From Cloacibacterium rupense (GTDB taxonomy: Bacteria; Bacteroidota; Bacteroidia; Flavobacteriales; Weeksellaceae), in NCBI RefSeq assembly GCF_014645495.1, contig NZ_BMLV01000004.1:186001-250000 (forward strand): a stretch of DNA of 64,000 nt, written 5' to 3'. The notes under the pieces were generated by a model. The model was given only the letters and a program-made list of their open reading frames with translations. It searched no databases and was not told the DNA's origin. This document shows, piece after piece, positions 56,648 through 64,000 of this stretch. Made by a program: the position numbers and the translations under genes. Each line of letters opens with the position of its first letter. Position 1 is the first letter of the stretch.

Positions 56648-56938
56648 ATGATTAGATTTTACGATAAACCACAGCGTGAGTACGAAGAAGATGTAGCCTT
56701 GTTAGAAAAAGAAGACGAGGTTTATAAATTGGTACTTCATAATGATGATGTCAATACCTTTGATTTTGTCATAGAATGTTTGATAGAAATCTGCAAGCAT
56801 ACCCTAGAACAAGCCGAACAATGCACCATTTTGGTTCATTATAAAGGCAAATGCACGGTAAAAACAGGCAGCATGGAACTCCTAAAACCTATGCACGAAA
56901 AATTAATTTCCAGAGGTCTTACTTCTGAGATTGTATAA
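56648..56938 (+). CDS. clpS: ATP-dependent Clp protease adaptor ClpS
   Basis: This 96-aa adaptor delivers N-degron substrates to the ClpAP/ClpCP protease. The core motif YKLVLHNDDVNTFDFVIECL includes the N-degron pocket residues (HNDDVNTF), and the second conserved segment is CTILVHYKGKCTVKTGSMEL. The short N-terminal extension (MIRFYDKPQREYEEDVALLE) is normal for Bacteroidetes. It is followed by a bidirectional terminator at 56939-56966. Confidence 0.95.
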   Translation: MIRFYDKPQREYEEDVALLEKEDEVYKLVLHNDDVNTFDFVIECLIEICKHTLEQAEQCTILVHYKGKCTVKTGSMELLKPMHEKLISRGLTSEIV

Positions 56939-56966
56939 AAAAAACTCGCTGATTAGCGAGTTTTTT
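56939..56966. terminator. Bidirectional terminator between clpS and the membrane-protein gene
   Basis: ACTCGC-TGATTA-GCGAGT flanked by A run and T run on opposite sides, so that both convergent transcripts end in a T-rich tail. Confidence 0.9.
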
Positions 56967-56969
56967 GGT

Positions 56970-57422
56970 TTATATTTTTTCCCATTGAGCTTTTATTTTG
57001 CTCATTTTCATCAAATATGGAATAAGGAACAAAAGTTCTAATCGGAAAGAAAAACTGTGGTTGTATAATGGTAAAACGAACATAGAAATTGTACAAATAA
57101 TAATTCCTAATACTGCATCAATTTGTGCCATATTTACGCCCCAATTTTTTTCGAACCATAATCCATAAGATACAGAACCCTTTAAAATAAATAATAGCAT
57201 TACAGATATCCCTATCAAAGATTTAGGATTAGTGGTCGTCAAGCCATATAGAGATAAATCTATATTGTCTGCAAAAGGTGTCATTAGAAGTAGTATAACT
57301 CCTAATACCCCAAAGAAAAAGAAAATCCAAATAAAAACTTTAATCCATATAGGCAATAATTTTCTTCTTTGATTTTTAATATTTAAATTGTCAAACTCAT
57401 CAAAATTTGATATTTCTTCCAT
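56970..57422 (-). CDS. Membrane protein of unknown function (150 aa)
   Basis: Four hydrophobic segments are visible: IWIKVFIWIFFFFGVLGVIL; SLIGISVMLLFILKGSVSYG; IDAVLGIIICTISMFVLPLY; and a final shorter one (LELLFLIPYLMKM). The N-terminus is acidic (MEEISNFDEFDNLNI). I recognise no domain. It lies 15 bp downstream of the M28 peptidase gene on the same strand and is probably co-transcribed with it. Confidence 0.75.
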   Translation of the reverse strand: MEEISNFDEFDNLNIKNQRRKLLPIWIKVFIWIFFFFGVLGVILLLMTPFADNIDLSLYGLTTTNPKSLIGISVMLLFILKGSVSYGLWFEKNWGVNMAQIDAVLGIIICTISMFVLPLYNHSFSFRLELLFLIPYLMKMSKIKAQWEKI

Positions 57423-57437
57423 GATTATTAATTTTGA

Positions 57438-59639
57438 TTAAAACTTCACCTTAAACACCTTCTTTTCACCATTTCTAATTACGGTAACGTCTTTTTCGTC
57501 GCCAGCGTTTAGTTTGGAAAGGCATTCCATATAAGAATAGACTTCAGTGATTTTGCAATCTCCTATTTGAACCAAAATATCGCCAGAAACAATTCCAGCT
57601 ACTGCAGCAGGTCTTCCGTCTGTTACGCCATCTATATGCAGTCCGTCTTTGGTATCAGCATAACTAGGCATAATCCCAAGCGTTACTTTGTATTTAGGGG
57701 CAGATTTGGTAGCGGTTGTTTTAGTTTTGGTGAAAGGAATTTCAGATTTTTGACTCAATTCATTGGCAATCCCGAAAACATAATTAGTAATGGTTTTTAC
57801 ACCTTCGAAATTAATCTTTTCGGTATCATCACTTGGTTTATGATAATCTTCGTGCGTTCCGGTAAAGAAAAATAATACAGGGATGTCTTTTAAATAAAAA
57901 CTGGTGTGGTCGCTTGGTCCGGTTCCAGATTCATCTAATGCCAAGTTATAACCAGCTGGTTTGTATTTTTCTATCAATTCTTTGAAAATAGGGCTGCTGC
58001 CAATTCCGCCTACATTCAAGACTTTGTCTTGGTTTAGTCTGCCTACCATATCCATATTAATCATGGCTACCACATTAGGGAATTTGGTTTTTACCTCTTC
58101 GGCTAGTTTTTTAGAACCAATAAGACCATCTTCTTCGGCAGAGAAAAGAGCAAAAACATAGTTTACTTTTTCTTGGGTTTTGTTTTGAGAAAACATTCTT
58201 GCCAATTCCATTACGGCAGTTACCCCAGAAGCATTATCATCTGCACCGTTATGGATTTGTCCGTCAGAATTCATCAAGGTAGAGTGGTGGTGTTCATTTA
58301 ATCCTAAATGGTCGTAATGCGCACCAATGATAATGGTTTTCGAGGCTTTATTGTCTAGATAACCAATGATGTTAGTCCCTTTACTTGGCGTAGAAGAATT
58401 TTCATCGTGAGGATTAAGTTTCACTGAATATTCAAACGGTTGTAGTTCTGTTTTTAATCCTAATTTTCTGAAATTTTTACTGATGTATTCAGCTGCTTTT
58501 TTTTCACCTTCACTTCCTGCCAATCTTCCTTTCAAATCATCTGAAGCAAGAAAAGAAAGATTCGATTTTAGATGTTCTTCATTTACATTTTCTGTGGGTT
58601 CATCATCTACCCAATCAGCGATAAAAACGTTGGTTTCTCTAGGTTTAGACTGATTTCTATTGCTGCTGAAAACCAGTTTTTTGCCATCTTTAGAAAACAT
58701 AGGGAAGGCATTGAATTCGCTGGCGTAAGTAATTTGTTTTAAATTTTTACCATCTAAATCTATGGTGTATAATTGGAAATCATATCCTCTGGTAGAGTGG
58801 TGGTTGCTAGAAAAAATGATTTTCTTATCATTGGGTGTAAAATAAGGCGCCCAATTGGCTTTGCCAAGATGTGTAATTTGTTTTAAATCTGTACCATCTG
58901 CATTGATGGTGTAAATCTCCATATTGGTAGGAGCTACCAAATTCTGAGCGAGATAGTCTTTGTATTCTTTAATTTCGGCATCGGTTTTGGGTCTAGAAGC
59001 ACGAAATACAATTTTTTTTGAGTCATGAGAGAAAAAAGCACCACCGTCGTAACCTAAACCTGAAGTCAATTGCTTTTGGTTTTTGCCATCAATATCCATG
59101 GTCCAAAGTTCTAAGTCGCCACTTCTGGTAGAGGTAAATACTATTTTTTTACCATCTGGCGAAACTACCGCTTCTGCATCATAACCTGGCGAATTGGTGA
59201 GTTTTTTGGTGATTTTACCATTCAAATCGGCTACATAAATATCAAAATCTGAATAAATAGCCCAAAGGTATTTCCCGTCTTTAGGAACTGGTGGCGGTGG
59301 ACATGCAGCAGAACCTTCGTGAGTAGAAGCATACAAAACGTGCTTGTTATCTGGCATAAAGAAAGAGCAAGTGGTTCTTCCTTTACCTGTGGAAACTAGT
59401 TTTAGATTAGCGGATTTTTTAGATGCATCTTTAGAAAGGTCGTACACAAAAATCTGGTCGCACTCTGCACCTAATTCTTTGTTGGTTACCTGCATGGTAA
59501 GAAATTTGCCATCTGGCGAAAAGTAGGCTTCTGCATTATCACCACCATCGGTAAGCATGGTGATGTTTTTTAGATTTTTTTCTTGAGAAAATAACGTTGC
59601 ACTCGTAATAAGTGCCATTAAGATATATTTATTTTTCAT
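57438..59639 (-). CDS. M28 family aminopeptidase with PD40 propeller and PDZ domain
   Basis: This 733-aa secreted zinc peptidase has a signal peptide (to about residue 20). A TolB-like beta-propeller of PD40 repeats covers about 30-345 (AYFSPDGKFLTMQV, AVVSPDGKKIVFTSTRSGDL, APYFTPNDKKIIFSSN). The M28 domain carries zinc ligands in GAHYDHLGL, GADDNASGV, FSAEEDGLIGS, NMDMVGR and PSDHTSFY (about 435-615). A C-terminal PDZ domain (GIVSGDILVQIGDCKI, about 665-733) completes it. Propeller-plus-M28 proteins of Bacteroidetes digest peptides in the periplasm or at the surface. Together with DPP11 and the M16 protein this points to a protein-based diet. Confidence 0.93.
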   Translation of the reverse strand: MKNKYILMALITSATLFSQEKNLKNITMLTDGGDNAEAYFSPDGKFLTMQVTNKELGAECDQIFVYDLSKDASKKSANLKLVSTGKGRTTCSFFMPDNKHVLYASTHEGSAACPPPPVPKDGKYLWAIYSDFDIYVADLNGKITKKLTNSPGYDAEAVVSPDGKKIVFTSTRSGDLELWTMDIDGKNQKQLTSGLGYDGGAFFSHDSKKIVFRASRPKTDAEIKEYKDYLAQNLVAPTNMEIYTINADGTDLKQITHLGKANWAPYFTPNDKKIIFSSNHHSTRGYDFQLYTIDLDGKNLKQITYASEFNAFPMFSKDGKKLVFSSNRNQSKPRETNVFIADWVDDEPTENVNEEHLKSNLSFLASDDLKGRLAGSEGEKKAAEYISKNFRKLGLKTELQPFEYSVKLNPHDENSSTPSKGTNIIGYLDNKASKTIIIGAHYDHLGLNEHHHSTLMNSDGQIHNGADDNASGVTAVMELARMFSQNKTQEKVNYVFALFSAEEDGLIGSKKLAEEVKTKFPNVVAMINMDMVGRLNQDKVLNVGGIGSSPIFKELIEKYKPAGYNLALDESGTGPSDHTSFYLKDIPVLFFFTGTHEDYHKPSDDTEKINFEGVKTITNYVFGIANELSQKSEIPFTKTKTTATKSAPKYKVTLGIMPSYADTKDGLHIDGVTDGRPAAVAGIVSGDILVQIGDCKITEVYSYMECLSKLNAGDEKDVTVIRNGEKKVFKVKF

Positions 59640-59659
59640 ATACTAAGTAGAAATTTTTA

Positions 59660-62236
59660 TTAGAATGGATACCCAATTGAGAAATTGAGGGTTGGTTTTA
59701 AAGGTTGAATTTTATCGATCACCCATCTTTCACCTTTAGGTTGATTAGGGTCGTGCATTTTATAGGCAAGGTCTAGTCTTACGGTGATGTAGGCTACGTG
59801 AATTCTAAGACCTAAACCACTACCCAAGCCCATTTGAGGGATGAATTTTTTGAATTTGAATTCATCTCCTATACCTGTATCTTTTAAACTCCAGATGTTC
59901 CCTGCATCTGTAAACACAGCGCCTTCAAACATTTTATTAATAGGGAATCTGTACTCTATATTGGTGGTTAATTTTACGTTGCCCATCATATAATCTCTTA
60001 CTCTTTTATCAACATCAGAATCAGCAGGCCCCAATCCGCCAAAAGCAATCCAAGCTCTTACATCATTACTTCCTCCACTGAAATAAGACCTTACAAAAGG
60101 CATGCTAGAAGAGTTGCCATACGGAATACCTACCCCTACCACTTGTCTAATAATGAATTGGTGTTTGTTTTGGAAGGTAAAATATTTTCTAATATCTACA
60201 TCAAACTTCACAAACTGAGAAATGGGAATCCCGAAAATCTGTCTGCTATTAGCACTTAATCCGTTTGATGTATTTATTTTTTTACTTACTAAACTCAAAA
60301 GATTACCAGCTAGTTCAAATTTACCATCGAAATAAAAGGGGTTATCATATCCTTTTTTTCCTATTTCGTTGTAGGTGTAGTTGTAAAATAAAGAATTGAT
60401 GATAACGTTCTGAGTAATTCTTTCTTTTTTGTAAATGACTTGAAAGTAATTGAGTAAAAGTTGAAACTCTTCTGGGGTTGTAAAAGAATTAGGAAATCCA
60501 CTGTCTGCCAAAATAATATTGGTCACATCATCTTTCGTTAATGTCCCATTACCATTGTTATATTGGGCACCTACACTAGGATTGTAGATAAAGTATTTAT
60601 CAAAAACTTGTTCTCTTACAGCATCATCTGCGGGAAAATAGTCATAATAAGCACTCTTGTTTCTGGTGATGCTCAATTGGGTGTTAAATAAAGATAATTT
60701 ATGAATCACACGGTCTCCAACATTTAGAAAATAATTAAAGCCTGCATTGAAGATTCTTCTATCCATCCCAATGTTGTTTTGCGCAGAAACCCCAATGTTA
60801 ATGGTTGACACGGGAGAGTATCTGTTGGGAACCAATTTTTCTGTATTGAAAGGCAGCAATAATCTTGGGAAATTTAAACCGAATTGTAGAGAAAATTCTG
60901 AGGCATTAAGAAAAGCATCAGGATTTTTTTGGGTATATACCGTTCCAAAAGTTCCAGAAAGGCTAGTAGTAAGGTTTTCGGCACCCTTAAAAATATTTCT
61001 AGCGGTTAATTCTACAGATGGTGAAAATCCAAAATTTAAAATCTGAGAGTAGTGCACGTCAAAACCCGTTTTAAAGTTGTATCTAGGCAGCGGAACCAAT
61101 CTGTATTTTACATTAATTACGGTATCATTAGGTTTTATGGTTTCTCTGTAATCAGCAATGCTGAAGTTATTCAAAGCCATAAAATTTCTTTTGGTAAGGT
61201 CTAGATTTTTTTGGAAATAAACTTCCCCTCTTTTAAGGGTAATAGGCCTCCAAAGTGTTTTTACTTTATATTCTTCGTCTATTCTTTTGATTTTTACCCC
61301 ATGGTATAAGGTATCTAGAGTAGCATTTTCAGTGATGTTATTAATGTATTCTACTTCTACATCACCTATGGTGTATTTTTTATAAGGAGAATTAATAGAA
61401 TCTTTCAAAATTTGCATAGAAAGGGGCACCTGTTTACGGCTGGTAAGGGTGTCTGCGGTGAAAAAAATTTCGCCACCATCTCTGTTGAAAGAGAAATAAC
61501 CATTCTCCTGCATTTGTTCTGTAATTCTTTTTACTTCTTCTTCTAGATTGACTTGATTAAGGATGGTTCCAGATTTTACATAGCTGTCTTTAATGTTGGC
61601 CTCGTAGAGCGCTCTAATATTATCATAAGGAATGTTGTAGGTATAATCCTTTATAAATGTAGGGTCTTTATAAGTGATTTTATAGGTGGCTTGTGCTTTT
61701 TTAGCAGCAGAATCTTTTTTGGTGCTATAATCTACATGACTGTCCCAATAGCCTCTGTATACTAGAAATTGTCTCATTTTTTCGGCACTGCTGGCTGTTT
61801 TTGCTTCGTCTAAAATCACAGGAGGCCTACCAATTGTATGGAATAATCTACTCCAGAAAATACTTTTACCTACAAATTCTGGTTTATTGTATTTTCTAAA
61901 AAGAGAGTCTCTTAGTTTTTGAGTTCTCAGATTATTAGGAAAGGTCATATATTCTGAGACGATGCTGTCATATTTAGGATTTCCCATATTATAGATGAGT
62001 AATCTGGTAGGGAGAAACATAAGGTCTCTTTTATTGGGTTTTTGGGCTGCATAATCAGGGATTTCATCTTTATAATGGTCAGCGTCTTTATACTCAAAAT
62101 GATTTTTGGTAAGCAAATATTGTCCTGCTGGAACTTTTTTGGTACTATTGCAAGCGTACAAAACCAATAGCAAAATTGCGAAAGAAAAAAATATGTGGTA
62201 TTTTTGAAAATATTTCGGATAATGCTTACTGCTCAT
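59660..62236 (-). CDS. tamL: Translocation and assembly module lipoprotein TamL (Omp85 family)
   Basis: This protein of about 858 aa is the Bacteroidetes lipoprotein form of TamA. The start at 62236 (MSSKHYPKYFQKYHIFFSFA) gives the lipobox VLYAC followed by NSTKKVPAGQYLLTKNHFEY, the TamL signature. POTRA-like domains occupy about 150-380. A 16-strand Omp85 barrel ends in TLNFSIGYPF with the terminal Phe and contains the loop-6 region VRSYFSGGSNDVRAWIAFGG (RxF/SGGxxSxRG-type). With TamB it helps insert outer-membrane proteins. Its first codons overlap head to head with the trmH-like gene, and its promoter lies inside that gene (62279-62310). An earlier ATG at 62254 is less likely. Confidence 0.9.
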   Translation of the reverse strand: MSSKHYPKYFQKYHIFFSFAILLLVLYACNSTKKVPAGQYLLTKNHFEYKDADHYKDEIPDYAAQKPNKRDLMFLPTRLLIYNMGNPKYDSIVSEYMTFPNNLRTQKLRDSLFRKYNKPEFVGKSIFWSRLFHTIGRPPVILDEAKTASSAEKMRQFLVYRGYWDSHVDYSTKKDSAAKKAQATYKITYKDPTFIKDYTYNIPYDNIRALYEANIKDSYVKSGTILNQVNLEEEVKRITEQMQENGYFSFNRDGGEIFFTADTLTSRKQVPLSMQILKDSINSPYKKYTIGDVEVEYINNITENATLDTLYHGVKIKRIDEEYKVKTLWRPITLKRGEVYFQKNLDLTKRNFMALNNFSIADYRETIKPNDTVINVKYRLVPLPRYNFKTGFDVHYSQILNFGFSPSVELTARNIFKGAENLTTSLSGTFGTVYTQKNPDAFLNASEFSLQFGLNFPRLLLPFNTEKLVPNRYSPVSTINIGVSAQNNIGMDRRIFNAGFNYFLNVGDRVIHKLSLFNTQLSITRNKSAYYDYFPADDAVREQVFDKYFIYNPSVGAQYNNGNGTLTKDDVTNIILADSGFPNSFTTPEEFQLLLNYFQVIYKKERITQNVIINSLFYNYTYNEIGKKGYDNPFYFDGKFELAGNLLSLVSKKINTSNGLSANSRQIFGIPISQFVKFDVDIRKYFTFQNKHQFIIRQVVGVGIPYGNSSSMPFVRSYFSGGSNDVRAWIAFGGLGPADSDVDKRVRDYMMGNVKLTTNIEYRFPINKMFEGAVFTDAGNIWSLKDTGIGDEFKFKKFIPQMGLGSGLGLRIHVAYITVRLDLAYKMHDPNQPKGERWVIDKIQPLKPTLNFSIGYPF
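62176..62206 (+). promoter_or_regulatory. Promoter of the trmH-like gene inside tamL
   Basis: TTG (62176-62178), 20 bp, TATTTTTG (62199-62206): full consensus, with predicted start about 10 bp before the ATG at 62222. It lies within the tamL signal-peptide codons on the opposite strand. Confidence 0.68.
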
Positions 62237-62950
62237 AAAATAAAAGTTTTTCAATCTTTAGATAAAAAGAAGTTCAGACAAAAATACAATTTGTTTTTGG
62301 TTGAAGGCAATAAAATCATCTCTGAACTCAAAAATTCTTCCTATAAAATTACTGAAATTTTCAGTACCAATCCCTCTGCGTTGTCATTTTTATCTTCAGA
62401 AGCTCATCTGATTACAGAAAAGGATTTAAAAAAAATAAGTTTTTTACAAACGCCTAAGGATTCTGTAGCCGTAGTAGAGTTGCCTAATTCTATAGAATTG
62501 CCAAATCAAAACATACAAATCATTCTAGACGGCATACAAGACCCTGGCAATTTAGGGACTATTATCAGGCTTTGCGATTGGTTTGGTATTGCACAAATTA
62601 TTTGTAGTCAAGACACCGTAGACTTCTACAATCCAAAAGTAATACAATCTACCAAAGGTTCTTTTGCCAGAGTTAATGTAGTGTATACCGATTTAGAAAA
62701 TTATCTGAGCCAAACCGAAGTGCCAAATATCGGGACAGACATGGTAGGTGAAAATCTTTATCAATTTGATTTTCCTAAAAAATTCAATCTTATTTTAGGA
62801 AATGAAGGCAATGGTATGCGCCCTAGTGTAGAAAAATTGGTAACAAAGAATATTACCATTCCACGCTTTGGTAAGCATCAATCTACCGAAAGTCTCAATG
62901 TTTCTATGGCCACAGGAATTATTCTGGGACAATTGTTTTCTAAATTCTAG
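62222..62950 (+). CDS. TrmH/SpoU-family RNA 2'-O-methyltransferase
   Basis: The 242-aa product (start MLTAHKIKVFQSLDKKKFRQ) has the N-terminal substrate-binding domain (QKYNLFLVEGNKIISELKNS) and the C-terminal SPOUT knot with its three motifs: DGIQDPGNLGTIIRLCDWFG; LILGNEGNGM; and IPRFGKHQSTESLNVSMATG. It methylates a ribose in rRNA or tRNA (RlmB-like); the exact nucleotide is not known. A frame open from 62195 is disfavoured because the start at 62222 gives the family N-terminus and follows a full promoter. It overlaps tamL by 15 bp in divergent orientation. Confidence 0.92.
   Translation: MLTAHKIKVFQSLDKKKFRQKYNLFLVEGNKIISELKNSSYKITEIFSTNPSALSFLSSEAHLITEKDLKKISFLQTPKDSVAVVELPNSIELPNQNIQIILDGIQDPGNLGTIIRLCDWFGIAQIICSQDTVDFYNPKVIQSTKGSFARVNVVYTDLENYLSQTEVPNIGTDMVGENLYQFDFPKKFNLILGNEGNGMRPSVEKLVTKNITIPRFGKHQSTESLNVSMATGIILGQLFSKF
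62279..62310 (-). promoter_or_regulatory. Promoter of tamL inside the trmH-like gene
   Basis: On the minus strand TTG (62310-62308), 21 bp, TATTTTTG (62286-62279): full consensus, with the start of transcription near 62273 and a leader of about 37 nt to the tamL ATG at 62236. Confidence 0.66.
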
Positions 62951-63058
62951 AAAATTAAAGGTCGGATTTTTGAATTCCGAAAAATGATTATCTTTAAATT
63001 TTTGTAAAAATCTATGAAGTGTACTTCATAAGCCACCCTAATCCTATTTTAAATTTAG

Positions 63059-63988
63059 ATGCAGAAAATTGCCTTTTTTATAAATCCCACCATTAGAAAT
63101 TTCAGAAACATAGAAATAGAATTGCAACATCATTTTATTGATTTCGACTATCAATTTTTTATTTCAGAATATCATGGCCATTTGTTAGAGCTTCCTCTGA
63201 AGGCAATTAAAGAAGGATATAATTGCATGATTGCCGTAGGTGGAGACGGCACATTAAATGAAATTGTGAATGGTACGTTAAAAGCCTTTAAAAATGGTGA
63301 TTCTTATGATTGGGAAGCTATTTCTAACATTAAAATCGGGGTGTTTCCTACAGGAAGTGGAAATGATTTTGTGAGAAATATTTATGATTCTAAAGTTTCT
63401 ACTTTATTAAATTTGATTCAGAACCAGCGCTCTGAGTTGATTGATGTAGGGCTTGCCACTTTTTCTAATGAAAATGGGGTAGAGGAACAACGTTTTTTTA
63501 TGAATATTACAGATGTAGGCATCGGTGGTGAGGTGGTAATAACTAAAGAAAAAATGCCTGCTTTTTTCTCTGCCAAGTTCAATTACCTTGTCTCTATTCT
63601 CTATGTAATGGCTACTTATAAAAAGCATCAGGTAAAAATAAAGACAGATAAAGATTCTTATCAAGGAAAAATTTTGAACTTTGTGATTGCCAACGGAAAA
63701 TATTTTGGAAACGCCATTGGCATTGCGCCTCATGCTTTACTAGATGATGGTTTGTTTTCTATTACCAATATTGGTAACGTAAGCCTTTTGGATTATTTTC
63801 TGCATATAGGAAAGGCAAAAAAATGTCAAAAAATTAATCATCCTCAGGTAAGTTATACTTTTTCTAAAGAGGTCTTTGTAGAAAGTGCTGACCATAGAAA
63901 AATAACCATTGACATGGATGGCGAATTTGTAGGCTTTGCCCCTATTGCAATAACTTGTCTTGAGAAGAAGATTCGTTTTTTGAAATGA
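63059..63988 (+). CDS. YegS/DAGK-family lipid kinase
   Basis: This 309-aa protein of the diacylglycerol kinase catalytic family has the nucleotide-binding motif VGGDGTLNEIVNGTL (residues about 60-74) and the PTGSGNDFVRNIYDS motif (about 98-112). The C-terminal beta-sandwich contains IGVFPTGSGND-linked strands and DDGLFSITNIGNVSLLDYF near 235. Such enzymes phosphorylate diacylglycerol, phosphatidylglycerol or sphingoid lipids. Sphingolipids occur in some Bacteroidetes, so a sphingosine-kinase-like role is possible but unproven. It begins 108 bp after the trmH-like gene on the same strand. Confidence 0.92.
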   Translation: MQKIAFFINPTIRNFRNIEIELQHHFIDFDYQFFISEYHGHLLELPLKAIKEGYNCMIAVGGDGTLNEIVNGTLKAFKNGDSYDWEAISNIKIGVFPTGSGNDFVRNIYDSKVSTLLNLIQNQRSELIDVGLATFSNENGVEEQRFFMNITDVGIGGEVVITKEKMPAFFSAKFNYLVSILYVMATYKKHQVKIKTDKDSYQGKILNFVIANGKYFGNAIGIAPHALLDDGLFSITNIGNVSLLDYFLHIGKAKKCQKINHPQVSYTFSKEVFVESADHRKITIDMDGEFVGFAPIAITCLEKKIRFLK

Positions 63989-64000
63989 TTTTCTACAATT

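Overview
This window looks like chromosomal DNA of a low-GC member of the Flavobacteriia, most likely Weeksellaceae (Chryseobacterium/Cloacibacterium-like; the genus is an inference). Supporting evidence is the gene content: an S46 dipeptidyl peptidase, TamL, a DcaP-like porin, an ATP synthase operon without beta and epsilon, and a type II-C Cas9 of the large Bacteroidetes kind. The promoters also fit: they follow TTG-N(17-23)-TAnnTTTG rather than the proteobacterial consensus. I saw no rRNA or tRNA genes.

Layout. 1-9.5 kb: housekeeping and peptidase genes (M16 peptidase end, DPP11, SulP transporter, LigA, two cold-shock proteins). 9.5-13.3 kb: an accessory stretch of small secreted or unknown proteins set among several families of short, strictly periodic tandem repeats (8, 10 and 11 bp), ending in an orphan phage-type adenine methyltransferase. 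13.6-25.6 kb: a complete type II-C CRISPR-Cas locus with tracrRNA, cas9, cas1, cas2 and an array of 73 repeats and 72 spacers, whose far end is fused to a block of 95-bp tandem repeats. 25.6-35 kb: two amidohydrolase lipoproteins, a DcaP-like porin and a divergent propeller histidine kinase/LuxR-type regulator pair; a 24-bp motif occurs at the same distance upstream of both amidohydrolase promoters. 35-43 kb: a cell-surface protein cluster and two tandem TPR/helix-turn-helix membrane regulators. 43-46.4 kb: PAP2 phosphatase, a 58-aa histone H1-like protein, and a fluoride-type CLC antiporter preceded by a fluoride riboswitch. 46.5-52.3 kb: ATP synthase operon (a, c, b, delta, alpha, gamma). 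52.4-64 kb: NtrY-like kinase, coiled-coil protein, a candidate small RNA, CNNM/HlyC-type transporter, ClpS, M28 peptidase, TamL, a TrmH-family methyltransferase and a YegS-like lipid kinase.

How parts work together. In the CRISPR locus the antirepeat, nexus hairpin and terminator place the tracrRNA on the minus strand. Every array repeat carries an exact flavobacterial -7 element (TAGCTTTG) on that same strand. crRNAs are therefore probably transcribed individually from inside each repeat, toward cas2, as in Neisseria type II-C. A bidirectional terminator separates cas2 from the array. The CLC gene is translationally controllable: the aptamer 3' end can pair with the Shine-Dalgarno sequence. 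The tamL and trmH-like genes overlap head to head, each with its promoter inside the other.

All assignments come from reading the sequence and from family knowledge; no database search or folding program was run.
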